64,000 bases of DNA from Bacillus massilioanorexius (GCF_902374955.1 NZ_CABKRX010000109.1:15839-79838); one strand, 5' to 3'. Shown: positions 26,573-35,766, numbered from the stretch's first letter. Program-made: numbers and translations. The notes: generated by a model not told the origin, from the sequence alone.

Positions 26573-26899
26573 TCAGCAAGAAAAGAAGCTGTAATGAATA
26601 TCATGCTCGTTACAAAAATCTCTGAATTTAGCTTCACATTCTGGCCCCTTGAATGTTTCTTGAACAAGAGGAAGTAATTCTTTATTTGAATTAAAGGTAC
26701 TTTTTAATAAAGAATGTAGTTTTTGGGTATCTTCTTCTGATAAAGAATAAAAATATTCATGCTCGTAGTCTCCCTATACTTCTTCCACTAGAGACCCTAA
26801 GTCTTGTCCAGAGATTTCTAATTTATGATTTTTTACTGTTGCGGTTATGGATATGGAGACACTTTTACTCTTTTGATTATATAAATCCACACTTTCCAT
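26573..26899 (-). pseudogene. Small conserved-type protein gene interrupted by one in-frame TAG
   Basis: From ATG 26899 (AGGTGAG upstream) the frame reads MESVDLYNQKSKSVSISITA, KLEISGQDLGSLVEEV, then TAG at 26774-26776, then GDYEHEYFYSLSEEDTQKLH and on to a TGA at 26573-26575. Without the TAG it would be a normal 108-residue soluble protein. In relatives of this kind I recall a tryptophan before GD.YEY, so TGG to TAG is the likely change. Function unknown. The amber codon explains why it is easily missed. Confidence 0.75.
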
Positions 26900-27110
26900 A
26901 AAAGCTCACCTCTCATTTTTGTGCTATTTTATTGAATACCCTTAAAAATGAAAGGAAAACGAGAATGTCCAAAAAGAAATGTGATGAAAACCTTTTGTGT
27001 TTTATGAGATTTGCAGATTCTTACTTATCTCAGGGTAAGGAGTAAAATAAAGTGATGCACAAGAGCGTAACGCGTAACATTCATTCAAAACGGAGAGACA
27101 TAAAGCTTAG

Positions 27111-27155
27111 GGGTGTATCTGAAAAGTAATAATAAATTTCTTTTCAGATACACCC
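27111..27155. repeat. Perfect 16-bp inverted repeat without T-run
   Basis: GGGTGTATCTGAAAAG (27111-27126) and its exact complement (27140-27155) enclose 13 AT-rich bases, just past the end of the S9 peptidase gene. It lacks a T-tract on either side, so it is not a classical terminator, though it may still stop transcription or protect a 3' end. Confidence 0.7.
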
Positions 27156-27204
27156 ATTTCAATGTTAGACTATTATGATTTTATTTTTGGAGTAATATAT
27201 TGCT

Positions 27205-28974
27205 CTAAAAAAGATTGAATTTTTTGTAAACGGCTATTTGGTTTTCTTTTTTAGCAAAGCCATGTCCTTCGTCCTCCAACACCATATATTCTATGATTCT
27301 ATCTTTGTTCTTTAATGCCTGCACAATTTGATCAGATTCTTCTTTAATAACACGAGGATCATTAGCTCCTTGAATAACAAGCATTGGTTTTGTCATGTAG
27401 TCTATGTATGTAATTGGTGAAAATTCAATTAGCTTTTTTTTATCTCGTTCAGGATGACCGACCCATTGATCCATTACGGGCTTCCAAAACTCTGGAACCG
27501 TATCAATAAAGGAAAATAAATTAGATGGTCCACAAATATCGATGACTGCTTTGAAATAATCGGCATGACGCCCATGTAAAAGAAGAGCCATATAACCACC
27601 GTAGCTTCCTCCCATTAATATGCTGTTACCTTTTGACGTATAACCGTTATCGATTAACCAATCTAACCCAGCGATTAAATCAAGTCGTGGACCATTTCCC
27701 CAATCTCCCTCTACCATTTTGGTAAATGTTAAACCATATCCAGTAGATCCACGAAAGTTTGGTGCAAATATACTATAACCTTGATTCAATAATAGTTGAA
27801 AATAAGAGTCGTAAATTTTTCGCTCAGCATACTGCGGTCCACCATGTGGACATAAAATCAATTCCCCATTATGATTTTCAGGTTTGGCTTTATAGAAAAG
27901 TGCTTCAATTTCTAATCCATCAAAAGAACGGTAAGTAATTACATCTGGCTCAACTAATTCGTCTGAAGAAATACCAGGAACTTTGTTTTGAGTTAATGAA
28001 ATCCATTTGTTTTCATAACGATAGTAAATGTTTTGAGGATATGTCGCACTCCTGCCTAATAAATACAACCTACCAGATTCGCTCAATTCGAACTGATCAA
28101 TGATTTGACAAGGTAGAGATAATGATTTCAATATTTGATTTTGTAAATCGTAAACATACAAATAATCTTCTACACCTTTTTCACCTGAGAGATATAATAA
28201 TTGATTCATTCTATCATATTTCATGCTACTGAAATTCTCATTTTCTATTTGTTTAACTTTTTTAAATGATTTAGTAGTTAAGTTAAATGAAGCTAAATAT
28301 GAAAAATCAGATTGATAATTTGTGATAAAATAAATCATTGAATTAGACGTGAAGATGCCAGCATGACAAGTATACTGATGGTCAGTTGACGGAGTTAGTT
28401 GAATGGAATCTTCACCATCTGTTGCATAAAGTAGCATATGTGTATTTGAAAAGTGCTTATAGTAAAGATAGGTAGAGTTGTCAGGACTAATATCTATTAA
28501 GAAAGTTGCTGAATCCTTGCCCTCAATAATCTTTTCTTCATTTCCACTTTCTAAATGTAAGCAATAAGCATCTAAATGTATTGGATTTTCTTTTGATGAA
28601 GTGTAATAAAGACGTTTACCATCGGCAGAAGGGATAGGTATAAATTGTTGTGTATTTTCAATATTTACAAGCGGTGTCATAGCACCTCCATGTAATGGTA
28701 TACAGTAGAGTTGAGTATTTTCATCACCGTCATGATCAAATCCTGCAAATATGAATCTGCCTTGTTTATCATATACTAGGCTCTGACAGCTTTGATTTAT
28801 AAATGTTAGCGGGTAAGGAAAGTGATTGGGTAAATCCATTCCCCATAAGTTAAACTTCCCATTTAAATTCGTACTAAAAACAAGTTGCGTTTCATCAGGG
28901 CTTATTGCAAATCTCTCAATGGAAAAAGTTTGTAGAAACTGCTCTACATCAGGCTTTGGAAAAGATATCATCAA
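27205..28974 (-). CDS. S9 family serine peptidase (prolyl oligopeptidase / acylaminoacyl peptidase type)
   Basis: 589 residues, cytosolic. Residues about 1-340 form a beta-propeller with TolB/WD-like blades (ISPDETQLVFSTNLNGKFNL, SADGKRLYYTSSKEN); residues about 345-589 form the alpha/beta hydrolase. The catalytic serine is in MGGSYGGYMALL, the aspartate in QGANDPRV and the histidine in EDEGHGFAKK. The propeller restricts access to short peptides. The C-terminus ends VYKKFNLF after an A6 tract; one more A would continue VYKKIQSFLEQYITPKIKS to a stop at 27173, which is the usual family ending. So the last residues are altered by a frameshift, probably with little effect on the active site. AAGGAGTG precedes the ATG. 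Confidence 0.9.
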   Translation of the reverse strand: MMISFPKPDVEQFLQTFSIERFAISPDETQLVFSTNLNGKFNLWGMDLPNHFPYPLTFINQSCQSLVYDKQGRFIFAGFDHDGDENTQLYCIPLHGGAMTPLVNIENTQQFIPIPSADGKRLYYTSSKENPIHLDAYCLHLESGNEEKIIEGKDSATFLIDISPDNSTYLYYKHFSNTHMLLYATDGEDSIQLTPSTDHQYTCHAGIFTSNSMIYFITNYQSDFSYLASFNLTTKSFKKVKQIENENFSSMKYDRMNQLLYLSGEKGVEDYLYVYDLQNQILKSLSLPCQIIDQFELSESGRLYLLGRSATYPQNIYYRYENKWISLTQNKVPGISSDELVEPDVITYRSFDGLEIEALFYKAKPENHNGELILCPHGGPQYAERKIYDSYFQLLLNQGYSIFAPNFRGSTGYGLTFTKMVEGDWGNGPRLDLIAGLDWLIDNGYTSKGNSILMGGSYGGYMALLLHGRHADYFKAVIDICGPSNLFSFIDTVPEFWKPVMDQWVGHPERDKKKLIEFSPITYIDYMTKPMLVIQGANDPRVIKEESDQIVQALKNKDRIIEYMVLEDEGHGFAKKENQIAVYKKFNLF

Positions 28975-29175
28975 AACACTCCTTGGAATAAATGTAAAAA
29001 TATGTAATTTTATTTTACTATAACATTATTGGAATTTCTTTACATTCTATTGGGAAGTGCAATTTGATGATGAAAAAGTTTGTATCATTTATTGAATAAA
29101 CGTTTGAAAGCACATTGTGAGAATTTTGGGAATAAATGTGACATAATAGGGGTGAAAATACGAGGAGGGAAAAAT

Positions 29176-29658
29176 ATGTACCAAACTGTAGATCAATTTA
29201 TAAAAACATGGACCATTGAAGCTGGCTTAACAGAAAAGACTATGAATCAACTAACAGATGATTCTTTAAAACAAGAGATTGCACCTGGATACTGGAGCTT
29301 AGGAAAAATTGCTTGGCATCTTGTAACGGTAGTAGGTGTGATTGCTAAACAAACCGGTTTGGAGTTTGAATGCCCTGAACCAAATGCACCTGTTCCGTCT
29401 TCAGCAAAAGAAATTGTTTCAAACTATCAAAAAGTAAGTAAAGGTTTGGCTGAGGCTATTCAAAAGCAATGGAAAGATGAAGATATTGTTGCATCTAGCA
29501 TGATTTTTGGAAATGAGAATGTAAATGGTGCTACTTTATCAATGATAGTAAGTCATCAAATTCATCACCGTGGACAAATGACTGTACTGATGCACCAAGC
29601 TGGTGTTCGAGTACCAGGAATTTATGGCCCTTCTAAAGATGATCGAGACGGAAAATAA
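29176..29658 (+). CDS. DinB-family metal-binding protein
   Basis: 160 residues from ATG 29176, which has CGAGGAGGG at about 8 nt; an upstream frame extension to 29080 is not supported. Four-helix bundle of the DinB/YfiT superfamily with likely metal ligands in KIAWHLVTVV (residue about 49) and SHQIHHRGQMTVL (residues about 126-130). Members include damage-inducible proteins and thiol S-transferases (bacillithiol or mycothiol). Which of these applies cannot be seen. Confidence 0.85.
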   Translation: MYQTVDQFIKTWTIEAGLTEKTMNQLTDDSLKQEIAPGYWSLGKIAWHLVTVVGVIAKQTGLEFECPEPNAPVPSSAKEIVSNYQKVSKGLAEAIQKQWKDEDIVASSMIFGNENVNGATLSMIVSHQIHHRGQMTVLMHQAGVRVPGIYGPSKDDRDGK

Positions 29659-29675
29659 AAGTCATATACCAGTCG

Positions 29676-29715
29676 AGGATAAGTGAACGAGATTCGTTTA
29701 CTTATCCTTTTTTTT
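29676..29715 (+). terminator. Terminator of the dinB-like gene
   Basis: A 15-bp stem (AGGATAAGTGAACGA / TCGTTTACTTATCCT, one mismatch), followed by eight T. Confidence 0.9.
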
Positions 29716-30035
29716 GTATAGGAAATGATAAAATTTTTGCTTGTGGATTGGTTGTTATCAAAAGTGTTGAACTCTAGCTCAAGTTTCCAGCTCTCGAGGT
29801 CGGAAGTCAATCCGCCAGAAGGGCGAAGAGTAAGCTTCTAGTTGGCTTGTTTATAGGATGTAGGTCAAAACGGTGTAGCGATTTTAGCCGATGTTCCTGA
29901 CTAGCAGGACGTTTACTTTTGTTCTCGTTGGGTAAGATTAGTAGGCGATTTTCTGAGTATAGAGATGTCTTTTTAGATAAGGTACAATTAGGGCAAAAGT
30001 ACATATAAATTATAAAAGAGTTGGAAGTGAGCATT
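29716..30035. other. Intergenic stretch, more GC-rich around 29770-29900
   Basis: No believable gene. The stretch about 29770-29900 (CCAGCTCTCGAGGTCGGAAG...) is richer in G+C than its surroundings and looks like a decayed intergenic repeat rather than coding sequence. The bceRS promoter should lie in 29940-30030. Confidence 0.35.
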
Positions 30036-30710
30036 TTGGATGTATTCATTGTTGAGGATGATCAAGCATTAAGTAGAGAAATCTCTAACACATTAATGAA
30101 ATGGGGATATCAAGTTGCAGAAGTGAAGAATTTTGAACATATTACACAAGAAATAATAGAAGCTAATCCAAAGTTAGTTCTGATGGATGTTAATTTACCT
30201 TCCTATGATGGATTTTATTGGTGTCAGGAAATACGCAAGTTTTTAAAGATTCCTATTCTTTTTATTTCTTCAAGAGATAGTGATATGGATATTATTATGT
30301 CCGTGAACGTTGGAGGGGATGATTATTTAACAAAACCTTTTTCTCCCCAAGTATTAGTAGCAAAAGTTCAAGCGATTTTAAGAAGGACTTATTCATATAA
30401 TCCTGAGTTGCCTCATGATGTGATTCGATGTGGTAATGTTACATTACATATAGCTGAAGGAAAGCTCTATTATAAACAAGAACAATTAGAATTAACGAAG
30501 AACGAATTTAAGATTTTACATATTTTATTGAAGAAACAAGGAACTATTGTAAAGAGGGAAAAGATAATAGAAGAATTATGGGATACAGATGAATTTATTA
30601 GTGAAAATACATTAACTGTCAATATGAATCGGCTAAGAAGGAAATTGGAGCAAATAGGCATAATAGATTGGATTATAACCAAAAAATCGCAAGGATATAT
30701 GATAAGATGA
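30036..30710 (+). CDS. bceR: BceR-type response regulator
   Basis: 224 residues, OmpR family. I take TTG 30036 as start (AAGTGAG 5-6 nt before), giving MDVFIVEDDQALSREI; an in-frame TTG at 30021 is too far upstream. The receiver has VEDD (acidic pocket), VLMDVNLP (phospho-aspartate), ISSRDS and LTKPFS (lysine). The winged helix shows LTKNEFKILHILL and SENTLTVNMNRLRRKLEQIG. It activates the downstream transporter genes in response to cell-wall-active peptides in this family. The stop overlaps the kinase start (ATGA). Confidence 0.92.
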   Translation: MDVFIVEDDQALSREISNTLMKWGYQVAEVKNFEHITQEIIEANPKLVLMDVNLPSYDGFYWCQEIRKFLKIPILFISSRDSDMDIIMSVNVGGDDYLTKPFSPQVLVAKVQAILRRTYSYNPELPHDVIRCGNVTLHIAEGKLYYKQEQLELTKNEFKILHILLKKQGTIVKREKIIEELWDTDEFISENTLTVNMNRLRRKLEQIGIIDWIITKKSQGYMIR

Positions 30711-31717
30711 TAATTTGGGAATATTTGAAAAATCGTAAATTCATGATTCTCCTCCTCGTAGTGATTATGATTCTTTTCAACGTCAATATTCTGTTAGATG
30801 TTGCATTAAAATCAGCCATCAATAGTCTTCTGTATATAAATGTAGTGGCTTTGCTTGTCGGGGTTTTGTTTATTTGGTTGGTAGACTATCGTACATATAT
30901 AAAGGAAAGAACGGAAATGCTTCAACATATTGATTCAAGAATGAGTAAAGAAGAAGCTTCAAGAGGAACTTTGGATGAGGTAATAGAAAAAAAACAACAA
31001 GAAAGTACAGAAGAAATAGAGAGTTTGCGAAATGAGCTAAGAGAAATCAATGATTACATGACACATTGGATTCATCAGGTGAAGATTCCAATAGCAGTCT
31101 TAGAAATAATTTCTCAACGTGTCGATGAAATAGATGATGACATGACAATATCGAGGGATATTAAGGTTGAGCTAGATCGTATTACAGCATTAGTTGAGCA
31201 GGCTCTATACATTTCTCGTGCAGGTAATTATAGTTCAGATTTCTTAATAGAAGAAATAAATTTAGGAAAAATTGTGAAGGAAGTCATTCGGAAAAATAAA
31301 TATTTGTTTATTTATAATCAAATTAATGTGGAAATGAATCATTTGGATTATACAGTGCTTAGTGATAAAAAGTGGATCAAGCATATTATCGAACAAATTA
31401 TTCATAATTGTTGTAAATATATAGCTGGAAATAAAGAAATCACTATTTATATAGAAGAAAACGAAAAGGCTATCCAATTACATATAAAAGATAGTGGAAT
31501 TGGCATTAGTGCCAGTGAAATAGATCGGGTATTTGAGAAAGGCTTTACAGGTGAAAATGGACGAAATAGGACGAAATCAACTGGAATGGGGCTTTATATA
31601 TCAAAGAAAATTATGAATAAATTAAGCCATGACATTACGATTGTATCGGAGAGAAATAACGGAACTGATGTCATTCTTACATTTTATAAGCTTTCAGATT
31701 ACTTCAATGTGACATAA
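30707..31717 (+). CDS. bceS: BceS-type intramembrane-sensing histidine kinase
   Basis: 336 residues from the ATG overlapping the bceR stop. Two membrane helices (about residues 12-55) are separated by almost no extracellular loop, as in intramembrane-sensing kinases that read out the state of their ABC transporter. The phospho-acceptor site is in THWIHQVKIPIAVLEII; the N box in IIEQIIHNCCKYI; G boxes in DSGIGIS and TGMGLYISKK. Signals through BceR. A BceR-type box overlaps its stop codon. Confidence 0.92.
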   Translation: MIIWEYLKNRKFMILLLVVIMILFNVNILLDVALKSAINSLLYINVVALLVGVLFIWLVDYRTYIKERTEMLQHIDSRMSKEEASRGTLDEVIEKKQQESTEEIESLRNELREINDYMTHWIHQVKIPIAVLEIISQRVDEIDDDMTISRDIKVELDRITALVEQALYISRAGNYSSDFLIEEINLGKIVKEVIRKNKYLFIYNQINVEMNHLDYTVLSDKKWIKHIIEQIIHNCCKYIAGNKEITIYIEENEKAIQLHIKDSGIGISASEIDRVFEKGFTGENGRNRTKSTGMGLYISKKIMNKLSHDITIVSERNNGTDVILTFYKLSDYFNVT

Positions 31718-31723
31718 ATGTAA
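31710..31723 (+). promoter_or_regulatory. BceR-type operator upstream of the transporter genes
   Basis: TGACA-TAAA-TGTAA fits the published BceR motif TNACA-N4-TGTAA exactly. It lies across the end of the kinase gene, about 95 bp before the ABC ATPase start, the usual position for an activator site. This implies separate, inducible transcription of the transporter genes. Confidence 0.7.
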
Positions 31724-31816
31724 TATACGCCCTTCAAATTGTAAGTGAAGTCGATAGAACGAGCATCCATACGATTCTACAATGTAAGTATAGAAAACAT
31801 ATTTGGAGGGATTAAG

Positions 31817-32572
31817 ATGTTACGAGTTGAGAACGTAAATAAGGAATATAAAACTCATCGAAACACTTTTACAATATTAGATCAAATTAATTTTGAAGTT
31901 GAAGTAGGGGAATTTATCTCTATTATGGGCCCTTCTGGTGCTGGGAAAACGACGCTATTGAATATATTATCAACTGTTGATCGTCCTACAAGTGGAACTG
32001 TATTGTACGATGGGAATAATATTCATTCATTGAAAAATAAAGAGCTTTCGAAGTTTAGAAGAGATAACATCGGTTTTATTTTTCAAGATTATAATCTGTT
32101 AGATAGTATGAGTGTAGAAGATAATATTGCTTTACCATTAGTCGTATCAAAAGCAACATCCAAACGAATTGAAACTGAAGTGAAGAGATTAGCGGAATTT
32201 TTTGGAATTGATGCACATTTGAAGAAATATCCGTATGAATTATCAGGTGGACAAAAGCAAAGAGTGGCAGCAGCAAGAGCATTGATTACATCACCCAAAA
32301 TTATTTTTGCAGATGAGCCGACTGGCGCACTTGATTCGAAATCATCATCGGAATTGTTAAATTGTTTAAAAGATATGAATGAGCAATTTGGCGTTACCGT
32401 TATAATGGTTACACATGATGCGTTTAGTGCAAGCTATTCCAAAAAAGTTGTATTTATGAAAGATGGCAAGCTTCACGCACGAATTGATAGTGGAAACAAT
32501 CGTAAAGAATTTTTCACAAAGATCATGGATTTTTTAACATCCATGGGAGGTGAAGTAAATGAGCTATCTTAA
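31817..32572 (+). CDS. bceA: BceA-type ABC transporter ATPase (peptide antibiotic sensing/resistance)
   Basis: 251 residues from ATG 31817 with TTTGGAGGG upstream; a frame extension to 31745 is not translated in my view. Walker A GPSGAGKTT, Q-loop FIFQDYNLLD, signature LSGGQKQR, Walker B IIFADEPTGALD, H-loop VTHD. With the overlapping permease (14 bp overlap) it forms a BceAB-type complex that frees lipid-linked wall precursors from bacitracin-like or lantibiotic peptides and signals to BceS. The drug is unknown. Confidence 0.93.
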   Translation: MLRVENVNKEYKTHRNTFTILDQINFEVEVGEFISIMGPSGAGKTTLLNILSTVDRPTSGTVLYDGNNIHSLKNKELSKFRRDNIGFIFQDYNLLDSMSVEDNIALPLVVSKATSKRIETEVKRLAEFFGIDAHLKKYPYELSGGQKQRVAAARALITSPKIIFADEPTGALDSKSSSELLNCLKDMNEQFGVTVIMVTHDAFSASYSKKVVFMKDGKLHARIDSGNNRKEFFTKIMDFLTSMGGEVNELS

Positions 32573-34442
32573 ACTGTCCCTCATGAATGTGAAACAAAAC
32601 TTGAAAAACTATGGTATGTATATTTTTTCAATGGTTTTTTCCATTATTGTTTTTTATAATTTCATAACCCTGTGTTTTAGTGAACAATTTCGCAGTATAT
32701 CTACTGTTCAAATGATCAGTACGATAGCCTATTTGTGCATTTACGTATTAACGCTATTTTTTATATTCTTTATTTCCTATTCTAGTAAATTTTTTGTCGA
32801 ACAGCGGAAAAAAGAATTCGGTATTTATACGTTTATGGGGATCGAAAATAGCAAGATTGCTGCATTATTTGCGTTTGAGGGATTATTAGTAGGTTTAATT
32901 GCTTTAATTGGTGGGATTCTTGGAGGCATTGTCATTAATAAGCTATTTTTGATGGCTCTTGTAAAGCTTGCGCATATTGATAAAGTCATGAAATTTGAAA
33001 TTAATGTGCCAAGCATGGTTATTACAGCCGTTGTTTTTAGTGTTATACTTTTGATTGTGTCGATAAAAGAGTACATTAGCTTAGTACGAACTGATATTAC
33101 GAAATTATTAAATGCAACGAAAAGCTACCAAGTAGATCTTACGAAGAATAAAACAATAGCTGGCTTAAGCGGCTTAATTATTATACTTTTCTCTTATGTT
33201 CTCATTCTAAAGTATAAAGAATTTCATATAGATTTTATGATTGCCATTTTTGCAACGGTCACGTTGATTATTATAGGAACCGGATTATTATTTAAAGGAT
33301 TTTTCTCATTTTACTTATCTAGAAAAGTAAAAAATAAAAAGTTCCTTTATAAAAACAGTAATATTGTCACATACAATAATATTGTTTTCAGAGTAAGAGA
33401 CAATAATAAAACATTAGGGGCCGTAGCAGTTCTCATTACATGCTGCTTAACAAGTATCATTGTATCCACCTCAATGAGAGAGCTATTTACAAATGCTTAT
33501 TCGGATCAAGTTCCATATAGTGTTTCATATATTAGTGAGAACGACAGCGATGACGAAATAATTCAAAAGGCTATTCAAGCGAGTGGACAAAAGATAGATT
33601 ATAAAGTGGAAGCTCATTTAATTCCATACGAAGTAAAATTACATGCCTATATTAACGAGGCCTCCTTTGTGAAATATACTGAAATTGAGAAAATGATTAG
33701 CCATAAAGATATTAAATTTAAGGACCGTATACTAAAGAATAAGCCTACTGAAGGTAAAGCAATGGTAATTTATCCAGGAAATTTAGTAGGAGGATATTCA
33801 GTAAAAGAGGATTTGAAAATTGGAGGAACAACTTTACAGATTACTGATGACTTTTCAGCACCTTTATTAGGTCAGTTAACGCAAGAAACGCTTATTGTTG
33901 TAAACGATAAAGATTTTGAAGCGATTCAAAAAGCGTTAAGTAAAAAAACAATGATGAAGTATAAAGGAATTACACTAGAAGATTTTGATAAAACGAAAGA
34001 AATATCCACGTATGTAAAAAAACATTCGAACGTGAATATGTTTAGTGCTGATATGTTTGACAAGCGTGAATATGATTTTATTAATACAGTGTATTTTTTA
34101 GGAGTATTTGTGGCCCTCGTTTTCTTATTATCCATTGGTAGCATCATGTATTTCAAATGCATAGCAGATGCAATGAAAGATAAAGAAAAATTTGATGTTT
34201 TAAGAAAAATAGGAACAGAAGAAGCTTTTATTAAAAAGACTGTTTATAAACAAGTAGCGATTTTCTTTATGCTGCCTATTATCGTCGGTGTACTTCATAG
34301 CTTCGTTGCAGGCTGTGCCATTACAGATTTATTAAATTTAGAAGGAAGCTATGTGAGTCTAATTTCTGTTGGCGGATTCTCTATTCTATATGTTTTGTAT
34401 TATCTAATGACTGTAAGAAAGTATTTGAATATTACTAAGTAA
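32559..34442 (+). CDS. bceB: BceB-type ABC permease
   Basis: 627 residues, about ten membrane helices. Helices 1-4 with FtsX-like loop FFVEQRKKEFGIYTFMGIE (residues about 75-95), helices 5-7, then a large extracellular domain (about residues 310-500), the binding region for peptide antibiotic in this family, and helices 8-10 with FDVLRKIGTEEAFIKK. This layout is diagnostic of BceB/YvcS-type permeases. The extracellular domain varies with the drug recognised. Confidence 0.92.
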   Translation: MSYLKLSLMNVKQNLKNYGMYIFSMVFSIIVFYNFITLCFSEQFRSISTVQMISTIAYLCIYVLTLFFIFFISYSSKFFVEQRKKEFGIYTFMGIENSKIAALFAFEGLLVGLIALIGGILGGIVINKLFLMALVKLAHIDKVMKFEINVPSMVITAVVFSVILLIVSIKEYISLVRTDITKLLNATKSYQVDLTKNKTIAGLSGLIIILFSYVLILKYKEFHIDFMIAIFATVTLIIIGTGLLFKGFFSFYLSRKVKNKKFLYKNSNIVTYNNIVFRVRDNNKTLGAVAVLITCCLTSIIVSTSMRELFTNAYSDQVPYSVSYISENDSDDEIIQKAIQASGQKIDYKVEAHLIPYEVKLHAYINEASFVKYTEIEKMISHKDIKFKDRILKNKPTEGKAMVIYPGNLVGGYSVKEDLKIGGTTLQITDDFSAPLLGQLTQETLIVVNDKDFEAIQKALSKKTMMKYKGITLEDFDKTKEISTYVKKHSNVNMFSADMFDKREYDFINTVYFLGVFVALVFLLSIGSIMYFKCIADAMKDKEKFDVLRKIGTEEAFIKKTVYKQVAIFFMLPIIVGVLHSFVAGCAITDLLNLEGSYVSLISVGGFSILYVLYYLMTVRKYLNITK

Positions 34443-34509
34443 AAAAGGAACTGTTTTATAAGTCGTCTAAAATTGGCTTATGAACAGTTCTTTTTTATAG
34501 GCTGTTTTC
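34441..34509 (+). repeat. Terminator-containing direct repeat, copy A
   Basis: A GGAACTGTT...AACAGTTC hairpin with flanking A- and T-runs ends bceB. The same stretch of about 68 bp recurs at 40808-40876 with three or four mismatches, directly after the adhesin gene, so the sortase-adhesin block is bracketed by direct copies. A further hairpin, GCACACTTTGTTA / TAACAAGGTGTGC, follows at 34510-34540. Confidence 0.85.
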
Positions 34510-34554
34510 GCACACTTTGTTACCTATTAACAAGGTGTGCAAATAGTTGAATTC

Positions 34555-34684
34555 AGCTCCAAGATGCTCGCTTTCCACGGGGCGGGCGGTGAGTCTCCTC
34601 GGCACAAAGTGCCTATGGGGTCTCACTTGTCCCGCTGCTCCCATAGGATTCTCGCACCTTACGCTCCAATCAACCGACCTTTTT
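34555..34684 (-). repeat. Intergenic repeat element, copy 1 (inverted relative to copy 2)
   Basis: About 130 bp, G+C-rich against the surroundings. Its reverse complement (GCGTAAGGTGCGAGAATCCT...GGGAGCAGCGGGACAAGTGA...GGAAAGCGAGCATC) matches 40924-41049 over the whole length with scattered differences. Copies like this are common as dispersed intergenic repeats in Bacillales. Non-coding. Confidence 0.85.
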
Positions 34685-34783
34685 AATCACTGGCTATAGT
34701 CATCGAACACAATGAAATGCAACAATTTTTATAGAAAACGCCCCTTAAATTTAGACCTAATAAGACAAATTACTCATTTTAAA

Positions 34784-34999
34784 TTCAGAAAATTCTACAT
34801 ACAATAATATTGATGTGAAATATTGGAATCAACATATTGATTATGACATAATGAGAAAAGTTGTGGTTATCCATTAAATATTGTTTTTAGGTCAAAAGAA
34901 GATCATGCTTGTACAATTTTACCTATTAAGACATATAAGGGTAGTGTAAATGTTAGTTTTTATCCGTCTAATAATCTGTATTTTTATAAACAACAGTAG
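34784..34999 (+). pseudogene. Unrecognised gene remnant with one frameshift
   Basis: Frame one reads NSENSTYNNIDVKYWNQHID and ends in a stop; a shifted frame continues GYPLNIVFRSKEDHACTILP and on to NLYFYKQQ, stop at 34997-34999. The composition looks coding, but there is no start site and I cannot name a family. Confidence 0.3.
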
Positions 35000-35156
35000 A
35001 ATCATCCTAATAATACAAGAATAGTAATTTCTGGTTATTAGAAGCTGTGAGATTTCAGCTCTTATATCAAGGGTAAAAATTAAGGGGAAGAATGGATGAA
35101 AAAGAGGTTAAAGGAAGTGATTTTTAGAGAAAAGGGTTTATAGGAGGGGATAAAAA

Positions 35157-35738
35157 TTGCGTTTTTTATGGAGTATCGTGTTTATTATTGCTGGACTATT
35201 CCTAATCTTTTATCCTCAATTAGAAAAACAAGTATCAGATGCTAAGGAAAAAGAGTTAGTAGAAACCTTTGAAAATCTTGGAGAAATGACGGATTTAGAT
35301 GAAACATCAGTTAGTACTGTACCAAAAGAAAAGTTAGAAGGAATAAAAGGTGTTATTAGAATTCCTAAAATTGATTTGGAAATGCCTATCCTTGAAGGAG
35401 CAACTAAGTCTTCTTTAAGTAAAGGAGTTGGAATTATTCAATCGGATAAGGAAATTGGGAAAAATAACGTCGGTTTAGCTGGGCATCGCGGGGCTACACG
35501 AGGAAAACAATTTAATAGATTAGACGAACTAGAGCCTAAAGATGAGATTGAAGTGAAAACAAAATCAGGAACTTTTCAATTTTTAATTGTTGATAAATTT
35601 GTTGTAGATCGTTCAGATGTGGAAGTGCTAAATGATCAAAAAGAACCTTTTATAACCCTAGTAACTTGTACGCCAATAGGAGCAGTAAATCCAACAGATC
35701 GGTTAATTGTTCAAGCTAGATTAAAGCATAAAGGTTAA
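35157..35738 (+). CDS. Sortase (probably class D) for the adjacent adhesin
   Basis: 193 residues, TTG start with ATAGGAGGGG. An N-terminal signal anchor (SIVFIIAGLFLIFYP) precedes the sortase barrel. The catalytic triad is visible: histidine in LAGHRGATR, cysteine in ITLVTCTPIG and arginine in DRLIVQAR. It cleaves LPXTG-type signals and joins the protein to peptidoglycan. Class is judged from the TLVTCTP context and small size; class C is less likely as no lid motif is seen. The adhesin with LPKTGE lies 28 bp downstream, its obvious substrate. Confidence 0.9.
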   Translation: MRFLWSIVFIIAGLFLIFYPQLEKQVSDAKEKELVETFENLGEMTDLDETSVSTVPKEKLEGIKGVIRIPKIDLEMPILEGATKSSLSKGVGIIQSDKEIGKNNVGLAGHRGATRGKQFNRLDELEPKDEIEVKTKSGTFQFLIVDKFVVDRSDVEVLNDQKEPFITLVTCTPIGAVNPTDRLIVQARLKHKG

Positions 35739-35752
35739 AAAAAGAGAGAAAT

Positions 35753-35762
35753 GGGGGGGGGG
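35753..35762 (+). promoter_or_regulatory. Run of ten G acting as ribosome binding site of the adhesin
   Basis: G10 is followed by CAAA and then the ATG at 35767, so the homopolymer is itself the Shine-Dalgarno region. In an AT-rich genome such a tract is striking. Slipped-strand changes in tract length would alter the spacing of the ribosome binding site and hence adhesin output. Confidence 0.6.
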
Positions 35763-35766
35763 CAAA

